Assembly: GCA_039602395.1 (NCBI GenBank)
Contig: JBCNJP010000025.1
Span: forward strand, 40,227,355 to 40,291,354
DNA from: Deinandra increscens subsp. villosa
Taxonomy: Eukaryota; Streptophyta; Magnoliopsida; Asterales; Asteraceae
Reading direction: 5' to 3'
Length of the DNA: 64,000 nt
The notes under the pieces are model-generated. The model saw nothing but the letters and a program-made list of their open reading frames with translations. It ran no database searches and was not told the DNA's origin. Below, piece after piece: positions 33,867-46,433 of this stretch. Every line of letters starts with the position of its first letter. Within the stretch, counting starts at the first letter, position 1. Made by a program: the position numbers and the translations under genes.

Positions 33867-34955
33867 TCAACTTCTTTGGTTGCTTGGGAACCCGATATCC
33901 AACCTGTTTCGCACTCTTTCTTTTATCAACCAAGGTGTATCCTTCTGTGTCAACCATAGGAGCCTATTTTCCACCGTGACATTAGGCTTATGTTTAATAC
34001 AATCCTTCGATTGATGGCCAAATACACAACAATGTTCGCATCTCGGAGGTTTCCATTCATTCTCAACCTCCACCAACTCCTTTATATAGTTTTCTCCATT
34101 TTCATTTGGTATAGCTAACGTTATTTTATCCACAAACGCATGAGCATCTGAGATTTCAATAAAAGCATGAGCATAGCTACTTCTACCCCACATATCTTGG
34201 CACATTGCTGAAGTATACACATCTAGGTGTTTTGGTTTACCAACTTTGGTGGCCAACATGCTCAACCCGTCATCCGTATACGCCGCTAATGGTACATTAT
34301 GTAGTTTGACCCACACTGCCACCATATCAATATCCTCCTTTTTCAGCACCGCATTAGGAGACCAAACGTTAAGAAACAAAGGCTGAATACAAATCATCCA
34401 TGGGCCACCCTCTAACACATCCATCATACCATTTGGATCACAGAACTGGAATAAAAAGAACCCATTCCCATTCATCATACTTTTAACAAACCCATATTTC
34501 CTCCATTTTTGTCTAGTATAGTATTCCACAACCGGATAAGTAAGCCTATCTCCCAAGAAATACCCATACAACGTATATCCCATTTTACTAGAGACCCTTC
34601 GAACCGTGTCCAACAGAATAACCCCATGCACCCCATGCTCGTTAGACCAAGAATTTAAGACACGAAAATTCGGTTTTGAAGGACCCGTGCTCTTATCATT
34701 CATAATGACAGTAGCATACGAAGTTACCTGTGGTTCCGGTTGAGAAATCACCGGAATCTCCTTCTGAACCTTAGCGTCCACCTCTTTCCCCTTCCCAGTC
34801 GAGTTAAGCAACGAAATCTTGGGCTCCAAGTTAACATCGGGTGGAGGCACTATCGATGATCCCTTACGGGTAGGAATTCGACCATCGATATTTTTAACTC
34901 GCTGCGCCAAGGATGACACAGCCTTAGGTTTCGATTTCATGTTATTCGGCTGCAT
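33867..34955 (-). CDS. LINE ORF1 (DUF4283-like, zinc knuckle)
   Basis: An open frame of 362 codons starting at 34955. The N-terminal third is low-complexity (SSLAQRVKNIDGRIP). The centre (residues about 110-290) contains LYGYFLGDRLTYPVVEYY, FLFQFCDPNGMMDVLEGGPW and VWVKLHNVPLAAYTDDGLSM, typical of the DUF4283 domain of plant LINE ORF1 proteins. A knuckle CEHCCVFGHQSKDC follows at about residues 307-320. Such proteins bind the LINE RNA. The frame is open, but the element's ORF2 is dead, so it is at most a source of ORF1 protein. Confidence 0.85.
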   Translation of the reverse strand: MQPNNMKSKPKAVSSLAQRVKNIDGRIPTRKGSSIVPPPDVNLEPKISLLNSTGKGKEVDAKVQKEIPVISQPEPQVTSYATVIMNDKSTGPSKPNFRVLNSWSNEHGVHGVILLDTVRRVSSKMGYTLYGYFLGDRLTYPVVEYYTRQKWRKYGFVKSMMNGNGFFLFQFCDPNGMMDVLEGGPWMICIQPLFLNVWSPNAVLKKEDIDMVAVWVKLHNVPLAAYTDDGLSMLATKVGKPKHLDVYTSAMCQDMWGRSSYAHAFIEISDAHAFVDKITLAIPNENGENYIKELVEVENEWKPPRCEHCCVFGHQSKDCIKHKPNVTVENRLLWLTQKDTPWLIKERVRNRLDIGFPSNQRS

Positions 34956-35484
34956 GGAAAATCATGCAACCCTAGCCGCCAACCAAAACAACGCACTACC
35001 CTCGACCAAAACAATGCAGAAGCAAAAAAGCGGTTCAAATCGATTGGAGAATTAAACAATTAACCAAATCAATGAACCAGACTCATTGCAATAGATTGAA
35101 TCAAAGCAACAATAGGCAAGAACAGAAATCAGAATCGAACACTCTAGACGAAGTAATATAGCCGCTAACAATACTCGTACCCCACCAATATCTCAGCCGA
35201 CTCGATCACATGGTTTACACAACAATTGAATGAAACCAGAATTGGAAAAACCTAAACCTAATCAAACATTATCGCTAGCACAACTCGTACGAAACCAGCG
35301 AATAAAGATGGAAATCACAGGATTGCTAGGTGCTAATCACAATCGAATACAGTGTGGGGAGAATCAAACAAGAAAACAAAACAGAAAACGACTTAGGACA
35401 AACCCTAAAATCACCAAAATTGCCCAGAGAGAGTAGCAAAAAATGTTGAACTCTTCAGATGATTAATTGCTAATAGTGGCTTTA

Positions 35485-35519
35485 GAATCGCCGGGGTAAC
35501 CCTTTACCCAAAAAAAAAG
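35485..35519 (+). mobile_element. Tiny LINE 3' tail
   Basis: AGAATCGCCGGGGTAACCC, then TTTACCC and nine A. This matches the 3' end of plant LINEs: compare the minus-strand end of the previous LINE, CACCGGGGAAACC then TTTCCC and A. It is the last 30 bases of an extremely truncated insertion. A similar tail lies near 41165 (GTAACCCTTTACCCC then A7). Confidence 0.5.
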
Positions 35520-35780
35520 TATAAGAGATATGATTAGTAATCTTTCTGGTATTCATGTAAGCTTTATTAAGGTATGTTCATAATCATCAAAGTTAATAGG
35601 CAATTTATGCCTTGATGACCTACTAAGCTGGATCTAACGCGTTTGAATCTAAATGTAATAATAGTTTCATAGATTTTATCTTGAGCATTTAAGTCAGGTG
35701 TATTATGAGTAACATTATTTTCTAAGTGTGTGGAAGTGGATCAGTCTTATCGCAGCATGGTGTACAAGAGGTGTAATCGG

Positions 35781-38700
35781 TTGATAATGCCTCTAATTCT
35801 TCATGAGGTTGGCTCCGGAAGGAATTTGAGTGCTTGGCATGATAGATGGCATGAATTGGGTCCTCTTGATATGCACATACCAAGAAGAGAAATTCTAAAG
35901 GCTGGTTTCTCGGATAACACTTCTGTGCATGAAATTGTGAGTGGAAATGGGTGGAAGTGGCCAATAGAATGGTTTCTAAAATATCCTGTTTTTTAAATTG
36001 AATTCAATGCCCTAGGATCATTGAGGAAAAGGATGACATGGTTAATTGGTTAAGCAAGGATGAGGATCTGGTGGAGTTCAGTGTCTCAGTATGTTACAAT
36101 GACTTGAGTGACATTAAGCCTGATGTTAAATGGGCACCTAATGTTTGGTTTTCTCATAGAATTCCTAAACATGCTTTTGTTTTATGGATGGCTTTACAAT
36201 TCAAGCTTTTAACTCGAGATAGATTTGATAGGTGGAATGGGGGTGATAATCTTAGATGTACATTTTGTGAGAATGTCTCTGATAGTCATAATCATCTATT
36301 TTTTTAATGCTATTTTTTCTACTCAGGTTTGGTTGATATTGAAAAGGAAAGCTAAAATGATGGAAGCTCCTCATGATTGGAATCTTGTTAAGGATAACAT
36401 TAGTTATTTACCCAATCTATTTGGAATTTTATTAAAAAACTAACTATTGCTGCTGTGATTTATTTCATTTGGTAGGAAAGGAACATGAGGCTATTTCAGA
36501 ATAAAGGCAGACCTTTGGATGTGGTGGAGGGCTTGATCATTGAGGCTATTAGGCTTAAACTAAAGGGAACTAAGATGAAGTTTTCAACTCAGGTTATGAA
36601 AGCTGATGAGGAATGGAAGTTTTTACCCTTTCACTTTTCTAGTGAGGTACATTTTAAATCTTCTTCTGATGGTGTGTGGTGTGTTTGTTAATAGCTTCTT
36701 GTATTGGTGGTTTTCTGATTGGCTGAGATTTCATCATTGGTCCTTTAAGGGTGGGGGGTTTTTATGGAATTCCATCTTTGATGTTGGGGACAGTTATAAA
36801 GCTTGGGTAGTCATCTGGTGCAGTAATGCACTTTCCTCTCTCAAATTTTTTAATTCTGATTTATTTTTGTTTTGGGTCATTCTGGTGATCTGGATTCTTA
36901 GAGACAAGACATTCATCACTTTTGCTATGGGTTGGAGGTGGTTAGGTCATTGTTGGCAATAGTGTTGCAGTAACCTTTTTATGGATGTTGAGTGGTGTAA
37001 CTTGAGAGCTAGGATGAACCTTTCCTCCCTAAATTTTTGTATTATTAGATCTCCCTCAAGTTGCACAATCCTCTATCACTTCTTGTGTGATGCTGCCTTT
37101 TCTATTTTGGTCCACTTGGTCTATATGGTGTTTTTGTGTCTGCCTTCTTGGGCTTTGGTATGGGTTGGAAGGTGGTGGAGAGGATAGGCTCCAAGTAATA
37201 TGGTGAGATTTGGGGATGGGTTCAGGGGGGCTTATGGTACATCTAGCACACACTTCACTTCCGTTGGCAATATTAGAGGGGTGGAGAGTGAGCGGTATGG
37301 TGGCATTATAAAGGGAGGAGTGGAGGAGATGAGTGAAATTATTTGTGTCAGGAATTGGGGTGGTGGGAATAACATGGCCATTACAAATGATGTTGGGTTT
37401 GACTATAAAGCTGGGGTAGTAATCTGGTGCATTTGTGCATCATCTTTAATTCTATCCTTTGTTTTTTGTTTATTTTTTTTAATAAATGTCTTGTGGCATT
37501 TATTAGAATGTATGCTTAATTATGTTGATCATTTGGGTCATATATGGCTGGTGATCAATCCTGCCCTTTATAATTGGTGGTTAGGATGGTAATGGCACTT
37601 GTGGTGCATTCACCTTGGAGAGATATGGTTGGTTGGCACCAGGTCTTATAGGACATCATTCTCTACCCCTAAATTTTATATTTGTAGTTCCAATCTCTTG
37701 GGCCTGGTCCCTGTTATCCATTTCTTTGAGTCAGCCTGTTTTAGTTTGCATTATTGGAGTCTTTCCTCCACTTGAAGGTGGGGTGGGGGGCCTGTGGGTA
37801 GTATTGGGATGTTGGAGTGACACTGCCTTGATGTCAATATAAGTAATATTTTATGCAACTGTTGCATGTTCTGGATGTGTTGGAGGAATTCTGAAAGCAG
37901 TGTTAGGACTGATATGTTTTACCTTAATAATGTTGCTGGTTGGATGTTTAATGTGAGTACATATAGTGGTAATTATAAGAGATATGGAATCTGCTGGTGT
38001 AAAGGTTGGAGTTCTTACTGGTCGGGTCTTGTGGTATACTTTTGATCTTAGATGGAATATGGGTGATTTTTGGAGTTTTTTAGGAAATTGGGCATTTGGA
38101 TCTTTGGATGAGTTATTGATATGAATAGGGATAGGTATATTGTTTGGTAGCGGCTGCAGTAAAAATTTTAAACCAGGGGAGTTTGAGAAAGGAGACATTT
38201 ATTTGAAGTATACTCATGTCGGCTTTCTTCAAAGTGTGTGTGGGGTAAGTGGAGTTATACAACTGATGATACCTGGTCATTATGGGACCGATAATTGTAA
38301 TATTCTTGGCAAGGAAATGTGGTTTATGTGGAGAAGAATTATGGTTGATGCTAACAGGAAGCTGCTGGTCTTATTTGGTATTAATGTTTACAATAGGTGT
38401 AAATTGAGGAAGGATAGAAAGTGGGTGATAATTTTATCTAAACTGGATTTGGGAATGCTGCTGTGGGGTAATTGGTTACTAAATTTGAGTGGATTCACGG
38501 TATTGCATGTTAACTGGTTTATTTGTTGTTGCAAGTGATTGGATACTAATAGAAATTTAGGTTACCCGGTTTGGAAGATGATGACATTGCTACAACAAAG
38601 GTGCACTACTATGAAGATTGTTGGGGTGTTTTGGAAGTTGAATTGCATCATGGCTGTTGAGATCAGATGGGGTTTAGTGTCTGGTTCTAATTTGGCTATG

Positions 38701-39130
38701 AGGGTGCTGCTGTGGAATGCTTCGTTAGTGGACGGGGTTGACTTCTTGGCAGTGCAGGATTATTGGTTCATATGTTGCTGGTCTCGGATGAAAACTGTCA
38801 AAGTTTTGGGTTGTTTGGTATGGAGATGGAAGACAGTGTATCAAAGCAAGAGCCATTCTATAAAGATTGTTTGGTTGTTATGGAAATTTGGTTGCATTTT
38901 GGCTGTTGATAACGGATGTGTTGCCATCTATTCTCTTTGTGTGTATTGTTCTAGTTATAGTATGGTTGATTCTTATGTAAGTTGTATTTTGGTTGGTAGG
39001 TTAGTTGTTTGGTGTTATTATACTCAGTTAGCTGTTAAGGTTGGGAATTGTCCAACCTATTGGTTTGTGTGTATGCTTCTCTTGTAGTTTTTGGTTCCTT
39101 TTATTTATTTTTCCGGGCTTTGCCTAAAAA
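35781..39130 (+). mobile_element. 5'-truncated LINE with a very long 3' UTR
   Basis: AAGAGGTGTAATCGG at 35766-35780 and 39131-39145 is a perfect 15-bp target duplication. The insert starts within the thumb/C-terminal part of ORF2 (LSAWHDRWHELGPLD near 35825-35870; FSHRIPKHAFVLWMALQFKLLTR near 36150-36210; CTFCENVSDSHNHLFF near 36257-36304, a zf-RVT motif). It has frame breaks and ends near 36690. About 2.4 kb of G/T-rich noncoding sequence follows, up to the tail CCGGGCTTTGCCTAAAAAAA. Within it, phrases such as TATAAAGCTTGGGTAGTCAT (36795) recur near 37404, so the UTR grew partly by internal duplication. The 182-codon frame at 38539-39087 is not conserved in the copy at 28250. Confidence 0.85.
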
Positions 39131-39145
39131 AAGAGGTGTAATCGG

Positions 39146-42100
39146 AGTTAAATTCAGAGTTTAATTGTAACTTTGTCTCTCCCCCCCCCCCCCCCCCGCC
39201 TCTTGTACTTTTAGGCAATTCATGGATCTTTCACTGCTCCCACTGACCTCAGAAGACAAGTCATTGATAAGGACTTGGACTGCTCCTACTAATGTTAGAA
39301 TTCCTTAGGAACTTGGCATGCAACATTCTTAGTGTTGAGGATTTTTAATGTTTAATTGCGGCTAAAAACTAATCATATGGTTTATAATTAGTCATCTTCA
39401 TGTCCGGATTTCAAAATGAATTTAGGGACATATTAGGTAACCTTATTTATCATATGAGTTGTTATATTTAGAGCCTTGGTCTATAGAAATAGATGTATAA
39501 CTTAGATGACATATTTATTATCATGTCTTATAAGGATACTTAGATGAATAACTTAATGATGTATCTTTAGAAGTATCATAGATGAGCTACTGGTTCTCAC
39601 TACTATGATCCTTATGGATTGAGAGTGTTACCATTATTTGTTTGTCAATCAAATCTCACAACTTTTATTTTATGGTTAAGTTGATTTTCAACTTTATCCT
39701 TAAATGTTTTATGTGAGAAAGATGTTTCTCCTTATTTAAGTACAAGAATAAATAATCAGTTATATGAGTGATAAATGTTTTATGCCCAGATATTCCACTT
39801 TAGGATAAGGTCCACTAATATGTTTGAGTTTTGGTAAGTTATAAATCTTAGTGGAACTTTGTGTATTTCATTAACACATATAATCTCTTTGTTGAGTTCT
39901 CACTTTATGTGATAACAAAGATTGTGAACATGAATCATCTAGTTATAATTTATAAAGCTTTCAATCCACGTAAAGGCAACTAGATAAGTATAACCAACAA
40001 CTTTGAGAGTTTAAGGTAATATTGACATTGTCATAGTCATGTGAAACCTTATAACCGTCATTTTCTTACTTTAGTAATGTTACTAAGTTCCAGGTAATGT
40101 TGGATCACAATAAAGTATCATAAAGTGTAGTACAACGATAGATTTTCATGGTTTGTACAACTTTTGACATTGAATTTTTCACATACTCTCATTATAGTTG
40201 TTGTTTGGTTTATTTCTAGTGTATTGATTGTAAGAGATCTTTATAAGACTAGTTTTAATTCAGTATATTAGTTTGAAATTTAATGGGCACAATTATCATT
40301 GTTGATTATTCTTTGTTAGCCAGTTGTCCCATTAAGGAATTAGAACTAGAAGTTTTCTTGTATCCTATTTTAGAAATTAGAACTATCCTCCTTCTTTACG
40401 TTATTTTTCATTTATTAAGGGTTAGTGATAGTGAGGTGAACAAATCTGCTTTTCTAGTTTAAGGCATTATTTATCCTTTATGCACAATGTTGTCACACAC
40501 TCGCTTTCCTTCGGTACTTGTGAGTGATGACTGATTTTTTTTTTTAAATGTTTAAGTGTGCTAAGAAAGGATTCGTTATAAAATGCACTAGAATAACTTT
40601 GATTTGAAACATGTATGAGCCCTTAAGGGTCATGTTTTCTATTATTATGATGTCTTAACTAGATCATTAACCTAATTTACACTTTATACTAAGCATCATT
40701 TGACGTAAAGTTTTTGCATGCATTTAAGAAGTTCTTTTTGAATTTTATTACTTACACGATGTTTAAATTAGGAAATCTGAAACATCTCCCCTGATAGCAT
40801 TGTTTAAAGGGATTTTGATTATCATGATAGACAATTTGAATAAACTTCACTCGCTTTTAATGTTCTGGTTGTAAAACCTTTTATCAGAGAGAGTAATTAA
40901 GAGTCTTTTGTCTTCAGAGATAATCAAGATCATTATGATGAGAGGAAAACATTTATGGAAACGTTTAATGATTATAAATTTAGAGTGGATTATAGTTATG
41001 GAGATTAAAGGTTAAATTAAAAATAAGATCTAGGACTGATTCTATGAGGTACTTAAAACTAATGCACAATGATAATGATAAACTAAGGCATAATAGGAAT
41101 GCACTATCATAAGTTAAGCCATAATAATAATACATTACGATGAATTAAGGCATAATTGAAAGTAACCCTTTACCCCAAAAAAATGCATAATCATAAATTA
41201 AGACATAATAATAAAACAAAGGAAGATGTGATATAGGTTGTTATAACACCAAAATAACAAACTACTTAGGTTCTTAAGAAATGAATCGGCTTTCGATTTG
41301 GTTACTTGCCTATCACCTTAGCATTATGAACAAGATAAGGGTATGTGCAAAAATAGTGTGACACATCACCTTTGGCCAGAAATTGTAAGACCTATACACG
41401 TTTATAAACAAAACATGACGTTTTATCAACAAAAGTTTCAGTCCCAAAATTTTTTTCGTTTGCTTAAGCTATACAAAGCTTTACAAAATATTAACTCGTA
41501 GTTTCAATAGTTTACTACTGCCACTATGGTTCATAACTACATAAAATTAACCAAAATGCTTCACAGGAATTTCCATCTTCGAGTGATCGGTCTTGCTTGG
41601 GCTTGATGTGTATCCAGAATCATACTTTGCTCTTACCTGCACATTACCCACATCAAATATGAGTTTCTATGCTACAACACAAGTAACAAAATAAAAAACA
41701 ACAAAAATTGGAAATTTTCCAGGTTTAGGCATACCATACGCCTCCCAGCGTATCATACGTTGGATGCTGAGTTTTGTTCAGAGCCCATTTTGGGCGTATG
41801 GCTCCTGGCTAGGCGTACCATATGCTGGAGGAGTACCATACGCCTCCTGCTAGTGATTTTCCACATTTTCACACTTTCTCCTTATATTCTTGGATCTTCA
41901 TAACAAGACCAATGATCCGGATTATGACCCCAACACATTCTAAAACATGTCATTGTGCCCATTTCGGAATTAATTCCCGGTTAACATAACCGGTCATATT
42001 TCTACCCGTTTGACCCGTTAGGCCTAACTATTATATAGTTAGCCCCCTTTATCACAACCATATCGCCATATTGTTCATATAATCAACAATTCAAGTCACC

Positions 42101-42163
42101 ATATAACTACAAACAAGTAAACCTACCGGTTCAACTCTTTAGAGCCATCCAACCCAATTAATC
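39146..42163. other. Unassigned AT-rich stretch
   Basis: No gene or element ends recognised. A run of 17 C lies at 39181-39197, next to the LINE insertion. A short LINE tail lies near 41165. A motif array is listed separately at 41720-41855. Confidence 0.5.
41720..41855. repeat. ACCATACGCC motif array
   Basis: Five related words in about 130 bp, in both orientations: TACCATACGCCTCC, GCGTATCATACG, GGCGTATGGCTCC, GGCGTACCATATG and TACCATACGCCTCC. No flanking LTR was found. It is organised like the family-specific arrays in the LTR elements. Confidence 0.5.
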
Positions 42164-42550
42164 TGTTGGGCTATACTTTATGAGGCATGAACATTAGATT
42201 GGGCTAACTTGGTTTGGGCTAAAGGTGATTACGATTATGGGCTTCTTGGACCGATTTCTTTAGTGGGTTTACTATTGGTTTAGGGTTTTGTAAAGGGTAG
42301 TATATAAACCCACTTAGTTTATGATTCTAGGTGCTTGTTGTTTACGATTTGTGCCTCTCTCTTGTAATTCCGATCGTATACATCAATCCAAGAAAGTTAG
42401 TGTTCATCATTCAAGATTTGATCTTTTAGTGTTGTGTTTCACTCATATCAAGTCTATTTCATCTACTTTCTCTTGAATCAATCTCGTACAAGGTTTCCGC
42501 ACTTGTTCGAGATCAAAATATCGTGAACGGTTGTTGATCCTGGACCAACA
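42164..42550 (+). repeat. Element A2 5' LTR
   Basis: 387 bp from TGTTGGGCTATA to GGACCAACA, clearly related to the LTR of element A read on its own strand (TGTTGGGTTATA, then GGCATGAACATTAG). A TATA box (GTATATAAACCC) lies at about 42299-42310. It contains GTTTACGATT, GTTTATGATT and ATTACGATT. No 3' LTR is present, because the element is cut off at 45300. Confidence 0.85.
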
Positions 42551-42552
42551 AT

Positions 42553-42564
42553 TGGTATCAGAGC
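42553..42564 (+). promoter_or_regulatory. Element A2 primer binding site
   Basis: TGGTATCAGAGC follows the LTR after two bases, matching the complement of the 3' end of plant initiator-Met tRNA. Confidence 0.9.
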
Positions 42565-42656
42565 TAAGAATCACTGATTCGAGGTTCTCACGGTATTGGA
42601 TTCAAGCATTTTCTGGAAAAAGTTCGAGTTTTTGAACGGTTTGAAGCTGCTTTGAA

Positions 42657-43003
42657 GGTTTACGATCTGGCTGCTGCTGTTTTTCAGTGTTTATGATCAG
42701 TTTCTAGGTTGATTTGGGAGTTTACGATTGATGTTCTTCGAGAAATCAGAGTTTACGACTTCAAGAACAGGTTTTTGAAGGTTTGCATCAGGAGATTTGA
42801 GTTTACGACCTCAAGACGCGTGCTTTGGTTGTTTACGACTTTTTCTGACCGGAATCGTGGTTACGATATTTCTTACCGGAATCGAGTTTACGACTGTACT
42901 CGATCGGAATCGGCGTTTACGACTTGTTTTATCGGAATCAGGTGTTCACGATCAGGAGTTTACGATCAGCGTGTGTATCAAAAATCGTAAATGATGTTTA
43001 CGA
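42657..43003 (+). repeat. GTTTACGA motif array in the gag leader of A2
   Basis: Nine exact GTTTACGA at about 42658, 42720, 42751, 42801, 42831, 42886, 42914, 42958 and 42994, all in plus (element) orientation. Variants GTTTATGA, GTTACGAT and GTTCACGA lie between them. This is the same word, in the same element-relative orientation and position, as in element A. Confidence 0.85.
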
Positions 43004-43067
43004 TCGTAATCTCATATTTTTTTTGGACTTTTGGACTTTTAGTTTTAAGTTTTCCTAAGCTTTCGTT

Positions 43068-45300
43068 ATGGATTTCGAACCGAGCATGTACCAAAAACTG
43101 GACTTTGAGATTGGGTCTACTACACGTCCTCCTAGACTCACTTCTGCTGATAACTTCCTTGAATGGAAATACAGATTCCAGAACCATTTGAAAAGCGTTG
43201 ATCTGAGACTGTGGAGATCTGTTGTTAATGGACCATTTATTCCTACGCACATGGAAGCAGGAAAGATAGGAGTGGCAAAGGCTGAAGCAGAGTACTCAGA
43301 TGATGATTGGGAGATATGCAACAAGGATGAGAGGACTTATGCAACCATGACTATGGCTTTGACACCAGAGATTGCACAAGGGTTTAAGAAGTATAAGACA
43401 GCTAAGAAGCTATGGGATGCTCTTGTAGTAGCATATGAAGGCAATCCAGACATCAAGGCAAGTCGTAAGCAGATGCTGAAGCAGAAGTTCAACTTGTTTA
43501 ATCACGTTCAAGGAGAGTCCTTTGAAGCACAAGTTCAGAGATTCGTGTCCTTAATCACTGAGATGTCAAGTTATGATGTTGAACCTATACAGGAAGACAA
43601 GAATCTGAAGCTCTTAAACAACTTACCCAAGAATTGGAATACAAACATCTCAATCATCAAAGACAACAACAAGCTGGATGAATTAACGGTTGATGAGCTT
43701 ATCAACAAACTGAAATCGAAATTGATTGATGATAAACAACGGGAGCTGAATCATCTGAGTTCACTGAGTATTGCTGGTAAATTAAGTCAGGCTCTCTTTT
43801 CTGAAGATGTGAGATCAAAGCAAGCTGGAAGTTCATCTGGAAGTGATTCAAGTGCCAACCCAAAGTCAACTGCATTCGTGGCACGATCACAAGCTAGTTC
43901 TAGTTCGAGTGGAATGGTCAATTTCGAAGAGGCAAATGCCACCAATGATCCCAACTTTGCACTCGGAATGGGATTCATGAATAGCTACCATGCCCTTATG
44001 GCTGGAACGTTAGTGCCTGCAGAGATGCTCTCTGGTGATCTAAATCAAATCAATCCTGAAGATGTGGAGATGCTTGATGTCTCCTGGAAAATGGCTATGG
44101 CGGTCTTTCGTGCAAAGAAGTTTATGGCAACGACTTGAAGAAATGTCTGGAAGGATCAGGATAAGATCAGAATGGGTTTTGATAAAAGCAAGTTGAGGTG
44201 CTTCAATTGTGATGAGTACGGTCATTTCGCTAGGGAATGCACAAAGCCGAAGAAGGAGAGAGCAGAAGAGAAGAAAGCTGCAGATGGAAAAGGAAAGGGC
44301 GACGTAAAGGCTCTGGTCATACAGGATTGCGGAGAATATTAGTGGGCATCGCAGGTCAGGGAACTCAGTCTGTCGGGTGCTATGATTTCTCAATTGGAGA
44401 ATGGTACTGATGAAGAACATGCTTTCGTGGTCACTGATGAGGAAAACCTGGTTGAAGACAAAGAGGCATTTGCTGCCGAGGTCGACAACACAAAGGTATG
44501 TACTAATCCCACTTGTGCTCGTTTAATTCTTGGCCTTAGACAACTTTGGAAGAATAGTGAGATAGAACTGTTTGACATGCAATGCTCTAGAAGTTCGTTT
44601 AAGGGTAGATGGGAAAAAGTGAGGATAAGGTCAAAGCACAGAAACTAGACATAGAGAAATACCAAGCACTTGCCAGTCAGAAGTCTGTCCTGTATGACAA
44701 TGCTAAGTTAGAAATAGCTGAGCTTAAAAAACAGGTAGATGAACTCACACATAAGAACAATGAGTTGCAAGTGAAACTAGATGTGAATCAGATGAGAAGC
44801 AAAAGAATGCTAGAAGCTAGTAAATCTTTGTCCACCTGCATAAATGATGTTAGAATGGGTAAGGATAAAGGTGGATAGGAATTAGCTTCTCGGATAAAAT
44901 TAAGAATAATGTTCCTCAAGCTGTGACTAGAGATATTATAGGAATGATCTTTGAGGAGGACCAGGTAGATAGATCTACATCTGAGATGCATGAAGCAGGA
45001 CCTCCCCTAGATAGTGTTTTGGTTGGTGTGAAACCTATGACTGAAGAGGAACTAGAAAATAAGAAACATATGCTGTATGGGCTGGGTAATCAGAATAGAA
45101 CTGTGACATCCACAAGTGAACCAGGTCCATCCCAGGAACCATTAAACAATAATGTTAGTTCTTCTGACAATTTTGTTTCATGTGTAGATGAAGTAGATGT
45201 TCAAGATGTTTCTGGGGAGGATGTTGAATGTTTGAAAGTCAATGAATGTCATGTGTCTAGTAGTTTAATGTTTGATTCACCTAAGGACGATGTTCTAGCA
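43068..45300 (+). pseudogene. Element A2 gag, broken and truncated
   Basis: It starts MDFEPSMYQKLDFEIG, close to the Gag of element A. The core is open to 44135. Lesions follow: TGA at 44136-44138, TAG at 44340-44342, one-base losses near 44615 (in an A run) and near 44873. The zinc knuckle CFNCDEYGHFAREC lies near 44199-44240 and the coiled coil at about 44640-44860. The frame stops where element E begins at 45301, so the second knuckle and pol are missing. Confidence 0.85.
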
Positions 45301-45662
45301 TGTAAAACACAGTAACGATCTTACTACTGGATGAACCGATCGATCTAGTGCACGAGAATGTAAATAAGCTTTGTTTTATTGACTCACCAAGAAAACAATT
45401 ACAAGGCTTTTGTTTCTCTCTCTAGAACACCCTTAGAAACACACACTTAGTGGAGATGATATGACCAGTTGTTCTAACATGCTAAGCTAGTCAACCTATT
45501 TATAGGTGACACTAACTGAGCTGCGTACCACCTCCATACCATTGGTACGTGCGTACCATTTGATACGGCGTACCAACTGGGACGCTGCTCCTTGGACTCA
45601 TATACATGCTCACTTAGATACTTTACACGAGACACATTTTAGCATAGGAATATGCTCTAACA
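45301..45662 (-). repeat. Element E 3' LTR
   Basis: 362 bp from TGTAAAACACAG to GCTCTAACA, homologous to 3863-4230. On the minus strand CCTATAAATAGG is a TATA box. Three GCGTACCA words occur near 45532-45585. Confidence 0.85.
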
Positions 45663-45674
45663 AACTCCCCCTTA
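45663..45674 (-). promoter_or_regulatory. Element E polypurine tract
   Basis: AACTCCCCCTTA abuts the LTR, the same as in element D. Two further purine runs on the minus strand (TTTAGGGGGAGAA type, near 46998 and 47050) could be extra tracts. Confidence 0.8.
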
Positions 45675-46433
45675 ACGTGTAATGTAGCTATGCTAACTAA
45701 ACTTCAGTCTTCAATCTTCAGCATCGCTGCATCTGATCTTCAATTTCTTGTTAGCTATAGAGCTTGCATGGCTGGATCACTTCTTGAACAATCTTTGAAC
45801 TTCAAGATCCATTCGTGAAAGATACTTCATACTCCCCCTTTTACCATGCTTGAGTCTTGACAGCACACAACCTGCAATTTCAGAAGACAGAAACGCGGTT
45901 TTCCATTTTCAAGCCAACATAAGTTAATCTTGGCGCAAAACTTCTCTTTGAGAATCCAAGATATATGATTTGAAAATGTTTTTCGTATCTTTTGTTGATC
46001 GGTCGAAAACAAACAAGAAAGAAAACCTTTTTGGCTTTTACGAAGTTTATACTAAAACACACCAAAAATCTTTTTCGGTTTTTCTGAAATGAAAAAAATA
46101 AAGTGCAATACAAAATTAGACTCTATTTTTGGTATTTTGCGAGAAAGATCACGACACGAGATCATATCAGACATAACGCATCTAGCACATTTCAATTTCG
46201 GTCTTAGTCAGCATGCAAGCCAAGATAATCGCAAATACAACCATTATGTTTATTTCAGCATGCACGAATCTTTTTTTTATCGTTTTCAGATATGCTTAAG
46301 GTAATTTTTATCATGCACTGATAACTCGGCCTCCACTCTATCAGAAATACTAGCAAATCATCATATTTATTATAGAAACAACTTTCTTTGAGATTTAATC
46401 ATCCTTGATGAGTCATGTAAAAATAAAGCAGAA
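45675..46433 (-). other. Element E 3' noncoding region
   Basis: Closely related to 4243-5040 of element D. No coding capacity on the element strand. Confidence 0.6.

Larger units (their letters stand above)
29154..35455 (-). mobile_element. Near full-length L1-type LINE
   Basis: On the minus strand the order is 5' UTR (about 500 bp), ORF1, endonuclease, reverse transcriptase, C-terminal zinc-ribbon region, short 3' UTR and poly-A, seen as T9 at 29154-29162. A target duplication of 15 bp, CAGATGATTGATTGC (29139-29153) and CAGATGATTAATTGC (35456-35470), agrees at 14 positions. ORF2 is broken by many frameshifts and stops, and a hAT-type element sits within it at 31786-32427. No LTRs. Confidence 0.9.

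Noticed and set aside
38539..39087. 182-codon open frame
   Set aside because: It lies in the LINE 3' UTR. The copy at 28250-28870 breaks the frame, and the openness fits the G/T bias.
39181..39197. Run of 17 C as a functional element
   Set aside because: Simple homopolymer next to a LINE insertion; length is also assembly-sensitive.
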